Assembly: GCF_018437235.1 (NCBI RefSeq)
Contig: NZ_JAAMFJ010000001.1
Coordinates: 620,001 to 684,000, forward strand
Source of the DNA: Fructobacillus papyrifericola
GTDB lineage: Bacteria; Bacillota; Bacilli; Lactobacillales; Lactobacillaceae
Length of the DNA stretch: 64,000 nucleotides
Direction of reading: 5' to 3'
This document shows, piece by piece, positions 8,444 through 15,946 of the stretch (position 1 is the first letter of the stretch; every line of letters begins with the position of its first letter). Both the position numbers and the translations under genes were made by a program. The notes below the pieces were generated by a model that was not told the origin of the DNA, did not search any database, and worked only from the letters and a program-made list of their open reading frames with translations.

Positions 8444-9763
8444 TTATTTACTCTTTTTTCTAATTACAAATACCAATACAAAAAGAATCCCCATCAACGA
8501 AAGTACAGAAGCTAGATTCATAACATCTTTAAAGATAGTACTAACATCAGAAAGATTTCCAACAAAACACGTTCCTAATGCTAGTCCTAACGCCGCTCCA
8601 AACTGTCTTGTCGTATTGTATACACCGGAAGCGGCACCAGAAACATTTTTGGGCAAATTATTCGTAGCTGAAAATGTTAACGGTGTAAGAGCGAATGCAA
8701 ACCCAAATCCAAAAGTTAACGTAAAAGGTAAAATTATTAAATAACTCGAGCTTTTTGATACAAGGCTCAATCCAATGGATGAAAGAAGTACCAACAGAAG
8801 TCCTAAAATCATTACCGCATTATTTCCAATCTGTTTTGTCACTTTTCTTACTTGTAGCGCAACAATAAAAAGGAAAATTGACATCGGAACCATTTCCAAA
8901 CCAGCAACGAAAGGGTTATTTCCTAATTTCAATTGCAAGAATTGAGGAATGTAGAACCAGAAAATTACTCCTGCAGCCGAAAATAATAATGAGCCAACAT
9001 ATGCGCCAAATCTTTCTCTGCTTTTAAAAATTAACAATGGCATCATTGGATTTTTGACTGCTTTTTGACTTATCAAAAACACAATCCACAAGAAAGCTGA
9101 AATCAACAGGACAGTTTCTGGATTTGAGCTACCATCAATACCATAAGTTAATGATCCCATTGCCACAACAGATAAAAGCGAACCAATAAGATCCAATCGT
9201 GACACATCACGTTCCTCGTTCTTCAAATATTTCTGTGCAAGCAAAATCATAATCAAAGCAATCGGAACATTAACAAAGAATCCGCCTCTCCAAGAAACAA
9301 AAGAAGCGAAAAATCCCCCAACTGTAATTCCGACAGCCGCTCCTGCGCCAACAACAGCGGAATAGTACCCAATCGCTTTTTTAAGCTCTTCATCCTCAAA
9401 GGTATCGGTAATAATCGAAAGTGATGTCGGCTGTATGATGGCCGCTCCAATTCCTTGGAAGGCTCTAAATCCAATAATCATTGCAGCATTATTTGATGCC
9501 CCAATCATCAAACTCCCAACACCGAAAATTAACAATCCAATGATGAAAAGCTTTTTTCGACCATATAAATCCCCTAATTTACCCGCTAACAACATGAATC
9601 CAGCATAGGTAAGTGCATATGAAAGCTGAACCCAAGATAATTGAGCAGCACTCAGATGTAAATCAGCAGCGATTTTAACAGTTCCAGTAAAGACAATTCC
9701 TGTATCTAATACCGTTAAAAAAGCGCCAATTAAAGACAACCACAAAATAATCATTTTGCGCAT
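8444..9763 (-). CDS. MFS transporter of the DHA2 (EmrB/QacA) drug exporter family
   Basis: Multidrug or toxic-compound proton antiporter in the cytoplasmic membrane. 439 residues with about 12-14 hydrophobic helices. Marks are LDTGIVFTG in helix 1, the motif A loop GKLGDLYGRKKLF, RAFQGIGAAIIQP in helix 4 and the antiporter motif C stretch SAVVGAGAAVGITVGGFF in helix 5. Start chosen at ATG 9763 with GGAG seven bases before it. A 60-base sample from 8761 has 24 G/C against 31 in a sample from 25021, so the gene looks foreign. It probably forms a resistance islet with the Rrf2-type regulator. The substrate is unknown. Confidence 0.87.
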   Translation of the reverse strand: MRKMIILWLSLIGAFLTVLDTGIVFTGTVKIAADLHLSAAQLSWVQLSYALTYAGFMLLAGKLGDLYGRKKLFIIGLLIFGVGSLMIGASNNAAMIIGFRAFQGIGAAIIQPTSLSIITDTFEDEELKKAIGYYSAVVGAGAAVGITVGGFFASFVSWRGGFFVNVPIALIMILLAQKYLKNEERDVSRLDLIGSLLSVVAMGSLTYGIDGSSNPETVLLISAFLWIVFLISQKAVKNPMMPLLIFKSRERFGAYVGSLLFSAAGVIFWFYIPQFLQLKLGNNPFVAGLEMVPMSIFLFIVALQVRKVTKQIGNNAVMILGLLLVLLSSIGLSLVSKSSSYLIILPFTLTFGFGFAFALTPLTFSATNNLPKNVSGAASGVYNTTRQFGAALGLALGTCFVGNLSDVSTIFKDVMNLASVLSLMGILFVLVFVIRKKSK

Positions 9764-9886
9764 AACCATTCTCCTTTTCCCAAAAATTAATTGACGATAA
9801 CCTTATTAATCTTTTCATAATGCAATGCTAGTTACTATCGAATGCATTTAAATTCAATATTGATACACATTTCAAACATTTATCAT

Positions 9887-9928
9887 CCTAATAGATATAA
9901 TAAGTATATATGTATTATATCTATTAGG
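9887..9928. repeat. 42-bp palindrome upstream of the MFS exporter gene
   Basis: Perfect 16-bp inverted repeat: CCTAATAGATATAATA at 9887-9902 and its complement at 9913-9928, around a 10-base AT spacer. It lies about 125 bases before the exporter start, between it and the yebC terminator. There is no following T-run, so it is not a simple terminator. It may be an operator for the neighbouring regulator or a relic of the insertion boundary. Confidence 0.7.
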
Positions 9929-9971
9929 AAAGAAAAAGCAATCTGAAAATTTTATTTTTCAATTTAAAAAT

Positions 9972-9997
9972 AAAAAAACTACCTTTCGGTAGTTTTT
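9972..9997 (-). terminator. Terminator after yebC
   Basis: AAAAACTACC, loop, GGTAGTTTTT: a 10-bp perfect stem with U-run directly after the yebC stop. Confidence 0.85.
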
Positions 9998-10003
9998 CCA
10001 GAA

Positions 10004-10729
10004 TTAGTCTTCTGCGGTCGTGTAAACAGCCAAGACGTCTTCGTTTTCTTCAAGTTCGTCAACCAGCTTGTCCAACTTCTCGCGGTCTTCATCAGAGATG
10101 GCCATTGGGTTTTGGGCAATCATGGAAACTTCAGAATCAGCTAATTCGTATCCAGCTTCCGTCAAAGCAGCTTCCACTGCTTGGAAGTCATTTGGTGCCG
10201 TGTAGATTTCGAAGGCTTCATCTGAAGTCTGAACGTCGTCTGCACCAGCTTCCAATGCCACTTCCAAAACGGAATCTTCGTCAACTTCAGGGTGTGCTTC
10301 ACGGTCGATGACCAAGTAACCCTTGCGGTCGAACTGGAAGGCCACGGAACCAGAAGTTCCAAGTGAACCACCGAAGTGCTTGAATGAGTTACGAACAGAT
10401 GAAACCGTTCGGTTAATGTTATCGGTTGAGGCTTCCACCAAAACGGCAACACCGGCAGTTCCGTATCCTTCGTAAGTTACTTCTTCGAACTTAGCACCAC
10501 CAGCACCAGAGGCCTTATCCAAGGCGCGCTGGATGTTATCCTTTGGCATGTTAGCGGCCTTCGCCTTGTCAACAACCAAACGAAGGGAGGCGTTCATTTC
10601 GGGATCAGCACCGCCAGCCTTTGCTGCAACATATAAGTCGTGCGCAAGCTTTTGGAAAATCTTTCCACGCTTAGCATCTTGGGCGTTTTTACGACCTTGA
10701 ATGTTATGCCATTTACTGTGTCCTGACAT
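10004..10729 (-). CDS. YebC/PmpR family protein
   Basis: 241 residues, full length for the family, starting with the signature [21 protein letters not shown]. Members act as DNA-binding regulators, and recent work on the YebC family also implicates them in ribosome function at difficult stretches such as polyproline. Later conserved parts include [16 protein letters not shown] and an acidic C-terminal domain ending in [17 protein letters not shown] at 10729 has AAGGAGAAG before it. An extended -10 (TGCTACAAT) lies about 30 bases upstream. It is transcribed alone with its own terminator. Confidence 0.93.
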   Translation of the reverse strand: MSGHSKWHNIQGRKNAQDAKRGKIFQKLAHDLYVAAKAGGADPEMNASLRLVVDKAKAANMPKDNIQRALDKASGAGGAKFEEVTYEGYGTAGVAVLVEASTDNINRTVSSVRNSFKHFGGSLGTSGSVAFQFDRKGYLVIDREAHPEVDEDSVLEVALEAGADDVQTSDEAFEIYTAPNDFQAVEAALTEAGYELADSEVSMIAQNPMAISDEDREKLDKLVDELEENEDVLAVYTTAED

Positions 10730-10858
10730 TGTGTCTTCTCCTTAAAATTTAGAAATCTTACTTATTGTAGCAAAGTTCCCTTGCTATTACTAGTCAATTT
10801 CTAGTTAAGGAGCGCTCTTAAGAGAAAAGCGCTTGTCAGTTAAGTTCCAAAATCGTTA

Positions 10859-11776
10859 CTACCCCTTTTCTTCAACAAAGTGGGCTGGCAATAGGCGCGA
10901 GACTAAAAGAATCATGGAGAAAACAATCAGGCTGGCCCCGGTCACATCGGAGAGCCAGTGAGCCCCGTAGCGAACCCGACTAAGGGCAATCACAATGGCC
11001 AGAGTCACCGTCACAATCAGGAGAATTCGCTGACTTTTTCGCCAACTACGTGGCAGTAAAAAAGGTAGGTAGGTCATTAACCAACCAGAAGTCGTGTGCC
11101 CGGATGGAAAAGAATAGTGGCCGTTTGCCCCATTCGGATGGTACCAGGGGGTAAATTGACTCATGGTTGCATCCATTTGAAAGGGACGGTAACGACCCCA
11201 GTGTAGCTTTAAGTCCCCAATTAAAAGGGAGACAATGAAAACCAAGGCAATTCCGTACAGCGCTGCCTTTAAAAGGTACTGTCGGTCTTCTTCCCGCCGG
11301 TTCTTTAAGTAGAAGTAGAAACAGGCAGACAGGGCCAATGACAGAGCCAGGCCGACTAACCATTGGCCCAGTTCGGGATCACCGACCTGCCTGCCTTCCC
11401 CGTTTAAAATCCGAGCAAGTGTGTAGGCAAAATAGCCCTTCAAGGACAGCAGCACTTGGTTGGTTGCCAAGAGTAAAAAGACGGTCGTCAAAGCAAGCCG
11501 TTGGATGAGTCCCCTTTTCGAAAAAAAGCTGGCCCAGGCCACAATCTGAAAGGAGGCAAAGAGGACGATGTTTGGGCCAAAGACCCCGTACTTTTGAAAG
11601 AAAGCACCGACAATGGATTGCCGATCCATCACCACCCGACTCACGGACTGATCGAAGAAGCTGGCGAAGAGAAGAAGAGCGATCGCCAGACCATAAAAAA
11701 GGGAAAAGGCAAGCCGTTCGCCCTCTGTCTCTTCGAAGGCTTCGGCTTTTGCATGCAGCTTCTGAATTCGAGTCAT
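10859..11776 (-). CDS. Membrane phosphatase, PAP2 superfamily
   Basis: Lipid phosphatase (undecaprenyl pyrophosphate or phosphatidate type) in the membrane. 305 residues with about six helices. All three PAP2 motifs are present: KLHWGRYRPF (motif 1) near 195, YSFPSGHTTS (motif 2) near 225 and SRVRYGAHWLSD (motif 3) near 270, carrying the two catalytic histidines. AAGGAGAG precedes the ATG at 11776. The exact lipid cannot be told. A 100-residue hydrophobic N-terminal part before the catalytic domain is longer than in minimal PAP2 proteins. Confidence 0.85.
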   Translation of the reverse strand: MTRIQKLHAKAEAFEETEGERLAFSLFYGLAIALLLFASFFDQSVSRVVMDRQSIVGAFFQKYGVFGPNIVLFASFQIVAWASFFSKRGLIQRLALTTVFLLLATNQVLLSLKGYFAYTLARILNGEGRQVGDPELGQWLVGLALSLALSACFYFYLKNRREEDRQYLLKAALYGIALVFIVSLLIGDLKLHWGRYRPFQMDATMSQFTPWYHPNGANGHYSFPSGHTTSGWLMTYLPFLLPRSWRKSQRILLIVTVTLAIVIALSRVRYGAHWLSDVTGASLIVFSMILLVSRLLPAHFVEEKG

Positions 11777-11883
11777 ATTGTTCTCTCCTTGATTTGGTTA
11801 AGTCAATTATAACTTGGCCAAGAGCTGCTGCACAGGCACTACAAGGAGCAATCTGTCTAATATCTTGTTGAATTTCAACACAC

Positions 11884-11911
11884 AAAAAAAGCAGCCCAAA
11901 GGGCTGCTTTT
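11884..11911 (-). terminator. Terminator after tRNA-Leu
   Basis: GCAGCCC, AAA loop, GGGCTGC stem followed by seven U on the minus strand, 14 bases after the tRNA end. Confidence 0.88.
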
Positions 11912-11924
11912 CATCGCTTCTGAA

Positions 11925-12008
11925 TGCCGCTGACAGGAATCGAACCTGCACGGAGAAATCTCCATACCGACCTGAACGGTACGCGTCTGCCAGTTCCGCC
12001 ACAGCGGC
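11925..12008 (-). tRNA. tRNA-Leu (anticodon CAG)
   Basis: Class II tRNA of 84 bases. The acceptor stem GCCGCTG pairs with CAGCGGC, discriminator A. The anticodon stem UACCG/CGGUA encloses loop UUCAGGU, giving anticodon CAG (codon CUG). A long variable arm (GGAG/CUCC) and a GGUUCGAUUCC T-arm follow. No CCA is encoded. It has its own promoter and terminator. Confidence 0.95.
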
Positions 12009-12024
12009 ATTTAAAACAATCATT

Positions 12025-12053
12025 ATTATATCGTCTCAAGTACTTTCTGACAA
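12025..12053 (-). promoter_or_regulatory. Promoter of tRNA-Leu
   Basis: TTGTCA (12048-12053), 17-base spacer, perfect TATAAT (12025-12030), ending about 16 bases before the tRNA 5' end. Confidence 0.8.
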
Positions 12054-12107
12054 GCAAAACTTTTCCAATTAACACTCTCCGTCCTTCCCTTTGTTCCCGC
12101 CAAAGCC

Positions 12108-12136
12108 TTGCAGGATGCGAGAATCAAGACTATACT
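12108..12136 (+). promoter_or_regulatory. Promoter of the TauE/SafE-type exporter
   Basis: TTGCAG (12108-12113), 17-base spacer, TATACT (12131-12136), about 70 bases before the start codon. Confidence 0.65.
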
Positions 12137-12206
12137 AGACCCTGTTATTTAGAACTTTTATAGCCTAAAATTCAGACAAAAAATTTAAAGGGGTAAACCA
12201 AGTACC

Positions 12207-13001
12207 ATGACCGAATATTGGCAACACTTTCTCTTCCTTCTCCCGATGGGCATTCTAGCCGGCATCGTCTCGACAACGGCCGGCCTTGCCTCCCTTGTCT
12301 CCTATCCAGCTTTACTAGCCGTTGGGGTTCCGCCGCTCTTTGCAAACGTCACCAATACCGCAGCATTGGTCATGACGGGCCTCGGGGCAACCGTTTCTTC
12401 CCACAAGGAGCTTGGCGAACATAAGAAGGAGCTCGTTAAAATTCTCCCCTTCACCCTGGGTGGTTCCATTCTGGGTGCCTGGTTGCTCTTGGCTGCTCCG
12501 GCTTCGACTTTTGAAAAAGCCGTGCCCTTCTTCGTCTTGGTCGCCGGCCTGCTTCTCTTGTCACAGGTGAACAAGTCCAAGAAAGCCGAAACCAACCTAA
12601 CCCGTGACGATTCCATTGAAAACGACGGGACCCACCCCGTTTACCGTGTCATTGTTTCCATCGGGATTCTGCTTGTTGGGATGTACTGTGGCTACTTTGG
12701 AGCCGCCGGTGGCGTTTTGCTGCTGGCCATCCTATCGGCCACAACGACGATGCCCTTCGCCTCTTACAACGCCTTAAAGAACCTCTCATTGGGTGGGGCA
12801 AACCTCATTGCCACCATTATTTACATCTTCTCCTCCCACATCTACTGGGGGCTCGTTATTCCAATGGGCATCGGCCTCTTCATTGGTGGCTGGATTGGTC
12901 CACACATTGTCCGCATCATCCCTGCAAAGATTCTTAAAATCGCCATTTCAATGGCAGCGATTGCTCTAGCCGTCGACCTCTTTATCAAGGCCTACTTCTA
13001 A
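12207..13001 (+). CDS. Sulfite exporter TauE/SafE family membrane protein
   Basis: Predicted anion or sulfur-compound transporter of the TauE/SafE/DUF81 family. 264 residues with about eight hydrophobic helices in two repeats, each opening with a glycine-rich stretch: GILAGIVSTTAGLASLVSYP near 15-34 and GMYCGYFGAAGGVLLLAIL near 157-175. The ATG at 12207 has only a distant AAAGGGG, but the first helix begins right after it. Single gene with a good promoter and a two-way terminator. The substrate is not determined by sequence. Confidence 0.85.
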   Translation: MTEYWQHFLFLLPMGILAGIVSTTAGLASLVSYPALLAVGVPPLFANVTNTAALVMTGLGATVSSHKELGEHKKELVKILPFTLGGSILGAWLLLAAPASTFEKAVPFFVLVAGLLLLSQVNKSKKAETNLTRDDSIENDGTHPVYRVIVSIGILLVGMYCGYFGAAGGVLLLAILSATTTMPFASYNALKNLSLGGANLIATIIYIFSSHIYWGLVIPMGIGLFIGGWIGPHIVRIIPAKILKIAISMAAIALAVDLFIKAYF

Positions 13002-13016
13002 ACAATTCAATCGATA

Positions 13017-13050
13017 CAAAAAAGACCGAAAAATATTTCGGTCTTTTTTT
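13017..13050. terminator. Two-way terminator between exporter gene and asp3
   Basis: AAAAAGACCGAAA and TTTCGGTCTTTTT form a long stem with T-runs on both strands between convergent genes. Confidence 0.88.
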
Positions 13051-13072
13051 ATTGCGCAATTTTTTCAGTCAT

Positions 13073-14383
13073 TCACGAGCGGTTTTTGGTAAAGAATTCT
13101 TGTAAGCGCTGGGATGATGGGTTGCCCTCGTGAGCACCGCTCTTTTCCACTTGACGATGACGGGCACCGTGACGCTGCTTACGCTTCTTAAAGAAGCCGT
13201 TTTCTTCGGCCAATCCTTTTGGATGGCTGACAGCAGGTTCAGCTTTTTTAACTTGCCTACCTTTAGCCTCAAGCTGCTTGGCTTGGCCGCTGGCCTTCTT
13301 TTCTTCTTTCAGGCGGAGCCGAGCCGCTTTTTCAGCGGCTTCTTTTTCGGCACGTTCCTTGGCCTTTTGCTTCTTTTCGGCCTTTTTATCAATTGGCCAG
13401 TCGGGGTATGGCAGGGCCGTTAAGAGTTCATCTGCCACCGTCGCCGACCGCAGAGAACTTGGGTAATTGCTTAAGCTGGCCCTTTCAATCACGCCATCTT
13501 CTGCCGAACGCAATCGGTCGATCTGCTCAGGTAAGGAGCTAATAAAGTCGCTCAAGCCCTTCGAACGGCGCTTGTAGCCAGCGGGCAAAAGAAGGTCTTC
13601 TTGCTTTGGAATGACCGCCGTCGCCCCCTTAACGGCTTGACGGTAAAGCAAAGCGGTCAAAGAAGAGATTGGCCCGTAGCCAACAAACTCGACTTCCTTT
13701 GCCTTGGCCGCTTTCTTCGCCTGGTTGATAACCTCTAGGACTTTGGCATCGTAGTAAGACTGGCAGTGCAAAAGATCCGTGGCCAAGAAGAGGACTGCTT
13801 GTGGTGCCGGCTGCATCCGCTTCAAGGGGTAATCCATTGTTTCCAAAACCGGTTCAGTCAGCAGAACCCGGAGCGTTTTTGAAACGATAGTGTCAGGCAA
13901 CTGCAGGTAGGCCGTCAAGTGGTCAGTGACCGCCTGGTCGCCGTTCAAAAGCACCCCATCAACAGCAGGAGCTAGCTTGACTTCGTGGAAGGTCAAGTTC
14001 CCGGCCCCCGCTGAAAGCAAGTCCAAGCGGTAGGAATCGGTCTTTTCCGGTACGAGAAAGTCGTCTGTCGGCCCGTTTTGATAGTGCTGTTCTAAGACCT
14101 GACCACTCTGATCAAAAAAAGTCCAAGAGAGATAGGCCCGCATCTTTTCCGAGTTTTCAACAAAGAGCTTGGCCCGGTAGCGTGTTCCCGCCGTCAATTT
14201 CGGTAGCTGACCAATCCGTTTTTCCTGAAAGTAGTTCGCCTTGTCCGTCCAGGAAGCAATCACGCGCCCCGATGGCAGAAAGTGGTTTTGGTAGCGCACT
14301 TCGTTTTCAGAGACAAAGTCGACAACCGCTCCCTGCAGCTCGTGGAGCTTTGTTTTGGGTGTCCAATAAATCTGCATTTGCAT
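13073..14383 (-). CDS. asp3: Accessory Sec system protein Asp3, long form with degenerate hydrolase-like part
   Basis: Last gene of the gtfA-gtfB-asp1-asp2-asp3 cluster. Asp3 works with Asp1 and Asp2 at the SecA2/SecY2 exporter to escort and modify serine-rich glycoproteins. At 436 residues it is much longer than the Asp3 core. Residues about 1-150 look like the beta-rich Asp3 domain. Residues about 170-300 contain FVGYGPISSLTALLYRQAVK, which lines up with the nucleophile-elbow region of the neighbouring Asp2 but has Gly in place of the Ser. Residues about 333-436 are a Lys/Glu/Ala-rich, strongly basic tail. The start (14383) overlaps the asp2 stop as TAATG and has GGAGG. Identity as Asp3 rests on position and partial similarity. 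Confidence 0.72.
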   Translation of the reverse strand: MQMQIYWTPKTKLHELQGAVVDFVSENEVRYQNHFLPSGRVIASWTDKANYFQEKRIGQLPKLTAGTRYRAKLFVENSEKMRAYLSWTFFDQSGQVLEQHYQNGPTDDFLVPEKTDSYRLDLLSAGAGNLTFHEVKLAPAVDGVLLNGDQAVTDHLTAYLQLPDTIVSKTLRVLLTEPVLETMDYPLKRMQPAPQAVLFLATDLLHCQSYYDAKVLEVINQAKKAAKAKEVEFVGYGPISSLTALLYRQAVKGATAVIPKQEDLLLPAGYKRRSKGLSDFISSLPEQIDRLRSAEDGVIERASLSNYPSSLRSATVADELLTALPYPDWPIDKKAEKKQKAKERAEKEAAEKAARLRLKEEKKASGQAKQLEAKGRQVKKAEPAVSHPKGLAEENGFFKKRKQRHGARHRQVEKSGAHEGNPSSQRLQEFFTKNRS

Positions 14384-15921
14384 TAATAGAACCCTCCTTC
14401 TTGCTCCTTGGCCTGCTTTCGAATGGCCTTTTTCAAAAAGGCCACCATTTGGTCAATCTTTTCTTCGTGGAAACCGGTTTCCTCTTTCAAACCGACCTGG
14501 TCACCGTGTGTTTTCCAGTAATCAACCAAGTCGGCGGCCGCCCCCTGGTCGTAGTCGTCTTGCGTCATGTTAAAGAGGTCGATTTGCACCGTTGACCAGT
14601 CAACCGATTCAAAGGCCGACCAGAGTTTTTGGTTCAAGGCCTCGTTGTCTTGCATGTCCAAGCGGCCGGTTAAGACCAAGCGAACATCCAAGGGCCAGTC
14701 CCGGTTAACCCCCTGATGAGCAAAGGCGCCGTTACCGGTAAAGCTGCCCAAGTGCACGATGGGCTTCGCGATGACGAAGTGCTGACCCTTCATTTTCGCT
14801 GCGTAATACATGGCCGGATAAGAACCCATGGAATAGCCAGTAAAAATCGTCTTTTCTTCCTTTTCCCCCAGCACGTTTTCTGCTTCTGCAATCCGGGCCA
14901 TGACGAGTTCTTCAAAGTCGGCATCCCCGACCATGAAGGCCCCACCCTGGGCCCTTGTATCCGTAAAGAGCAGGTAGGGATAGCCCAGGTCATCTAAGGG
15001 TCCCATCATTTCAAAGCCCTCAACGTGCAAACGAGTTCCGGCAAAGCAAACGACCAGCGGTCCCTTCTTTTGTCCCGGATTAAAGTAGGCGTGCACTTCC
15101 TCACCGTTTCTGGTAAGCAGGCGCTCACCAGCCGGCAGGAAGTAGCCGAGTCCGTGCCGGGACTTTCGCTGGTGAAGATTCTTTAGCGTCAGTTCGCCCA
15201 GTCCCTTGGCCAGCACGATGATTTGATAGTCCTGGTAGTCCTTTGGGGCCCGGACGGTTGGCAAGTGCTTGGCATCGGGATTTTCAAAGAGCTTCAGGGA
15301 CTGCAAACCACCGTTTTGGAAAAAGACGTAGGAAAGGGCGACTTCGACATCCCCCGTGCTTTCGTAATCCAAGTAAATCAGGTTTTCTTGCCCCGGCTGA
15401 AAGTCCCCCGGAAAGGTCTTCAGCGTCCCGATTTGCTGATAGTCCTTGCCAAAGTCCCCGGAGACCTTGCTTTGAAAACGGCCAGCCCGTTGCCAGTGCC
15501 AGGCGTAGTTGTCGGCCGGCTCGAACTGGTCTTCCGAAAAGCGGGTGGCAAAGCCGACCTGTCCCTGATACAAGTCCCCTTCAATCCGGTCGGCCAAGGC
15601 CGCTTTTTCCTCTTCTTCAAGGAAAAAGGCGCCCCGGTCATGCAAGGCCGCTTGAACGGCTGGCGAAAAGGTGCCAAAGCTTCCGGTGTAAAGCACCCGG
15701 TAGGCCGGCCAATCGCGAATCTGCCGTGCTAACAAGGCGGAATCGAGCCCGTCATCCGTCAACAAGACATAGTCATAGGATAACTTTTTTGGATTTTTTT
15801 GCCCAGCCAAAAAAACCGGTAAATCAACCGTCTTACAGTAGGAGGCGGCCAGTGTCGGCCGACTCAACCCCGCGGTCAAATCCGTTTTTCCAATTTGCAA
15901 GATGGCCATTGCTTCTGCCAT
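14383..15921 (-). CDS. asp2: Accessory Sec system protein Asp2 (acyl/acetyltransferase-like alpha/beta hydrolase)
   Basis: Asp2 proteins act in the accessory Sec complex and O-acetylate the sugars of serine-rich adhesins. 512 residues. An N-terminal part of about 280 residues (beta-rich, LYQGQ...Y.DYESTGDVEVALSY) precedes an alpha/beta hydrolase domain with strand VVCFAGT, then the nucleophile elbow GYSMG (Ser364) and a late His in ETGFHEE near 484. This matches the known Ser-Glu/Asp-His layout of Asp2. Start chosen at ATG 15921, five bases after AAAGGAG; a GTG 18 bases upstream would overlap the ribosome site. The stop overlaps the asp3 start, so the two are coupled. Confidence 0.85.
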   Translation of the reverse strand: MAEAMAILQIGKTDLTAGLSRPTLAASYCKTVDLPVFLAGQKNPKKLSYDYVLLTDDGLDSALLARQIRDWPAYRVLYTGSFGTFSPAVQAALHDRGAFFLEEEEKAALADRIEGDLYQGQVGFATRFSEDQFEPADNYAWHWQRAGRFQSKVSGDFGKDYQQIGTLKTFPGDFQPGQENLIYLDYESTGDVEVALSYVFFQNGGLQSLKLFENPDAKHLPTVRAPKDYQDYQIIVLAKGLGELTLKNLHQRKSRHGLGYFLPAGERLLTRNGEEVHAYFNPGQKKGPLVVCFAGTRLHVEGFEMMGPLDDLGYPYLLFTDTRAQGGAFMVGDADFEELVMARIAEAENVLGEKEEKTIFTGYSMGSYPAMYYAAKMKGQHFVIAKPIVHLGSFTGNGAFAHQGVNRDWPLDVRLVLTGRLDMQDNEALNQKLWSAFESVDWSTVQIDLFNMTQDDYDQGAAADLVDYWKTHGDQVGLKEETGFHEEKIDQMVAFLKKAIRKQAKEQEGGFY

Positions 15922-15946
15922 GTTGACTCCTTTACACACGTGTTTT

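Noticed and set aside
10790-10850. AGCGCT...AGCGCT repeat between the PAP2 gene and yebC as a terminator
   Set aside because: It is palindromic but has no U-run on the minus strand, and part of it may belong to the yebC promoter region; function unclear.
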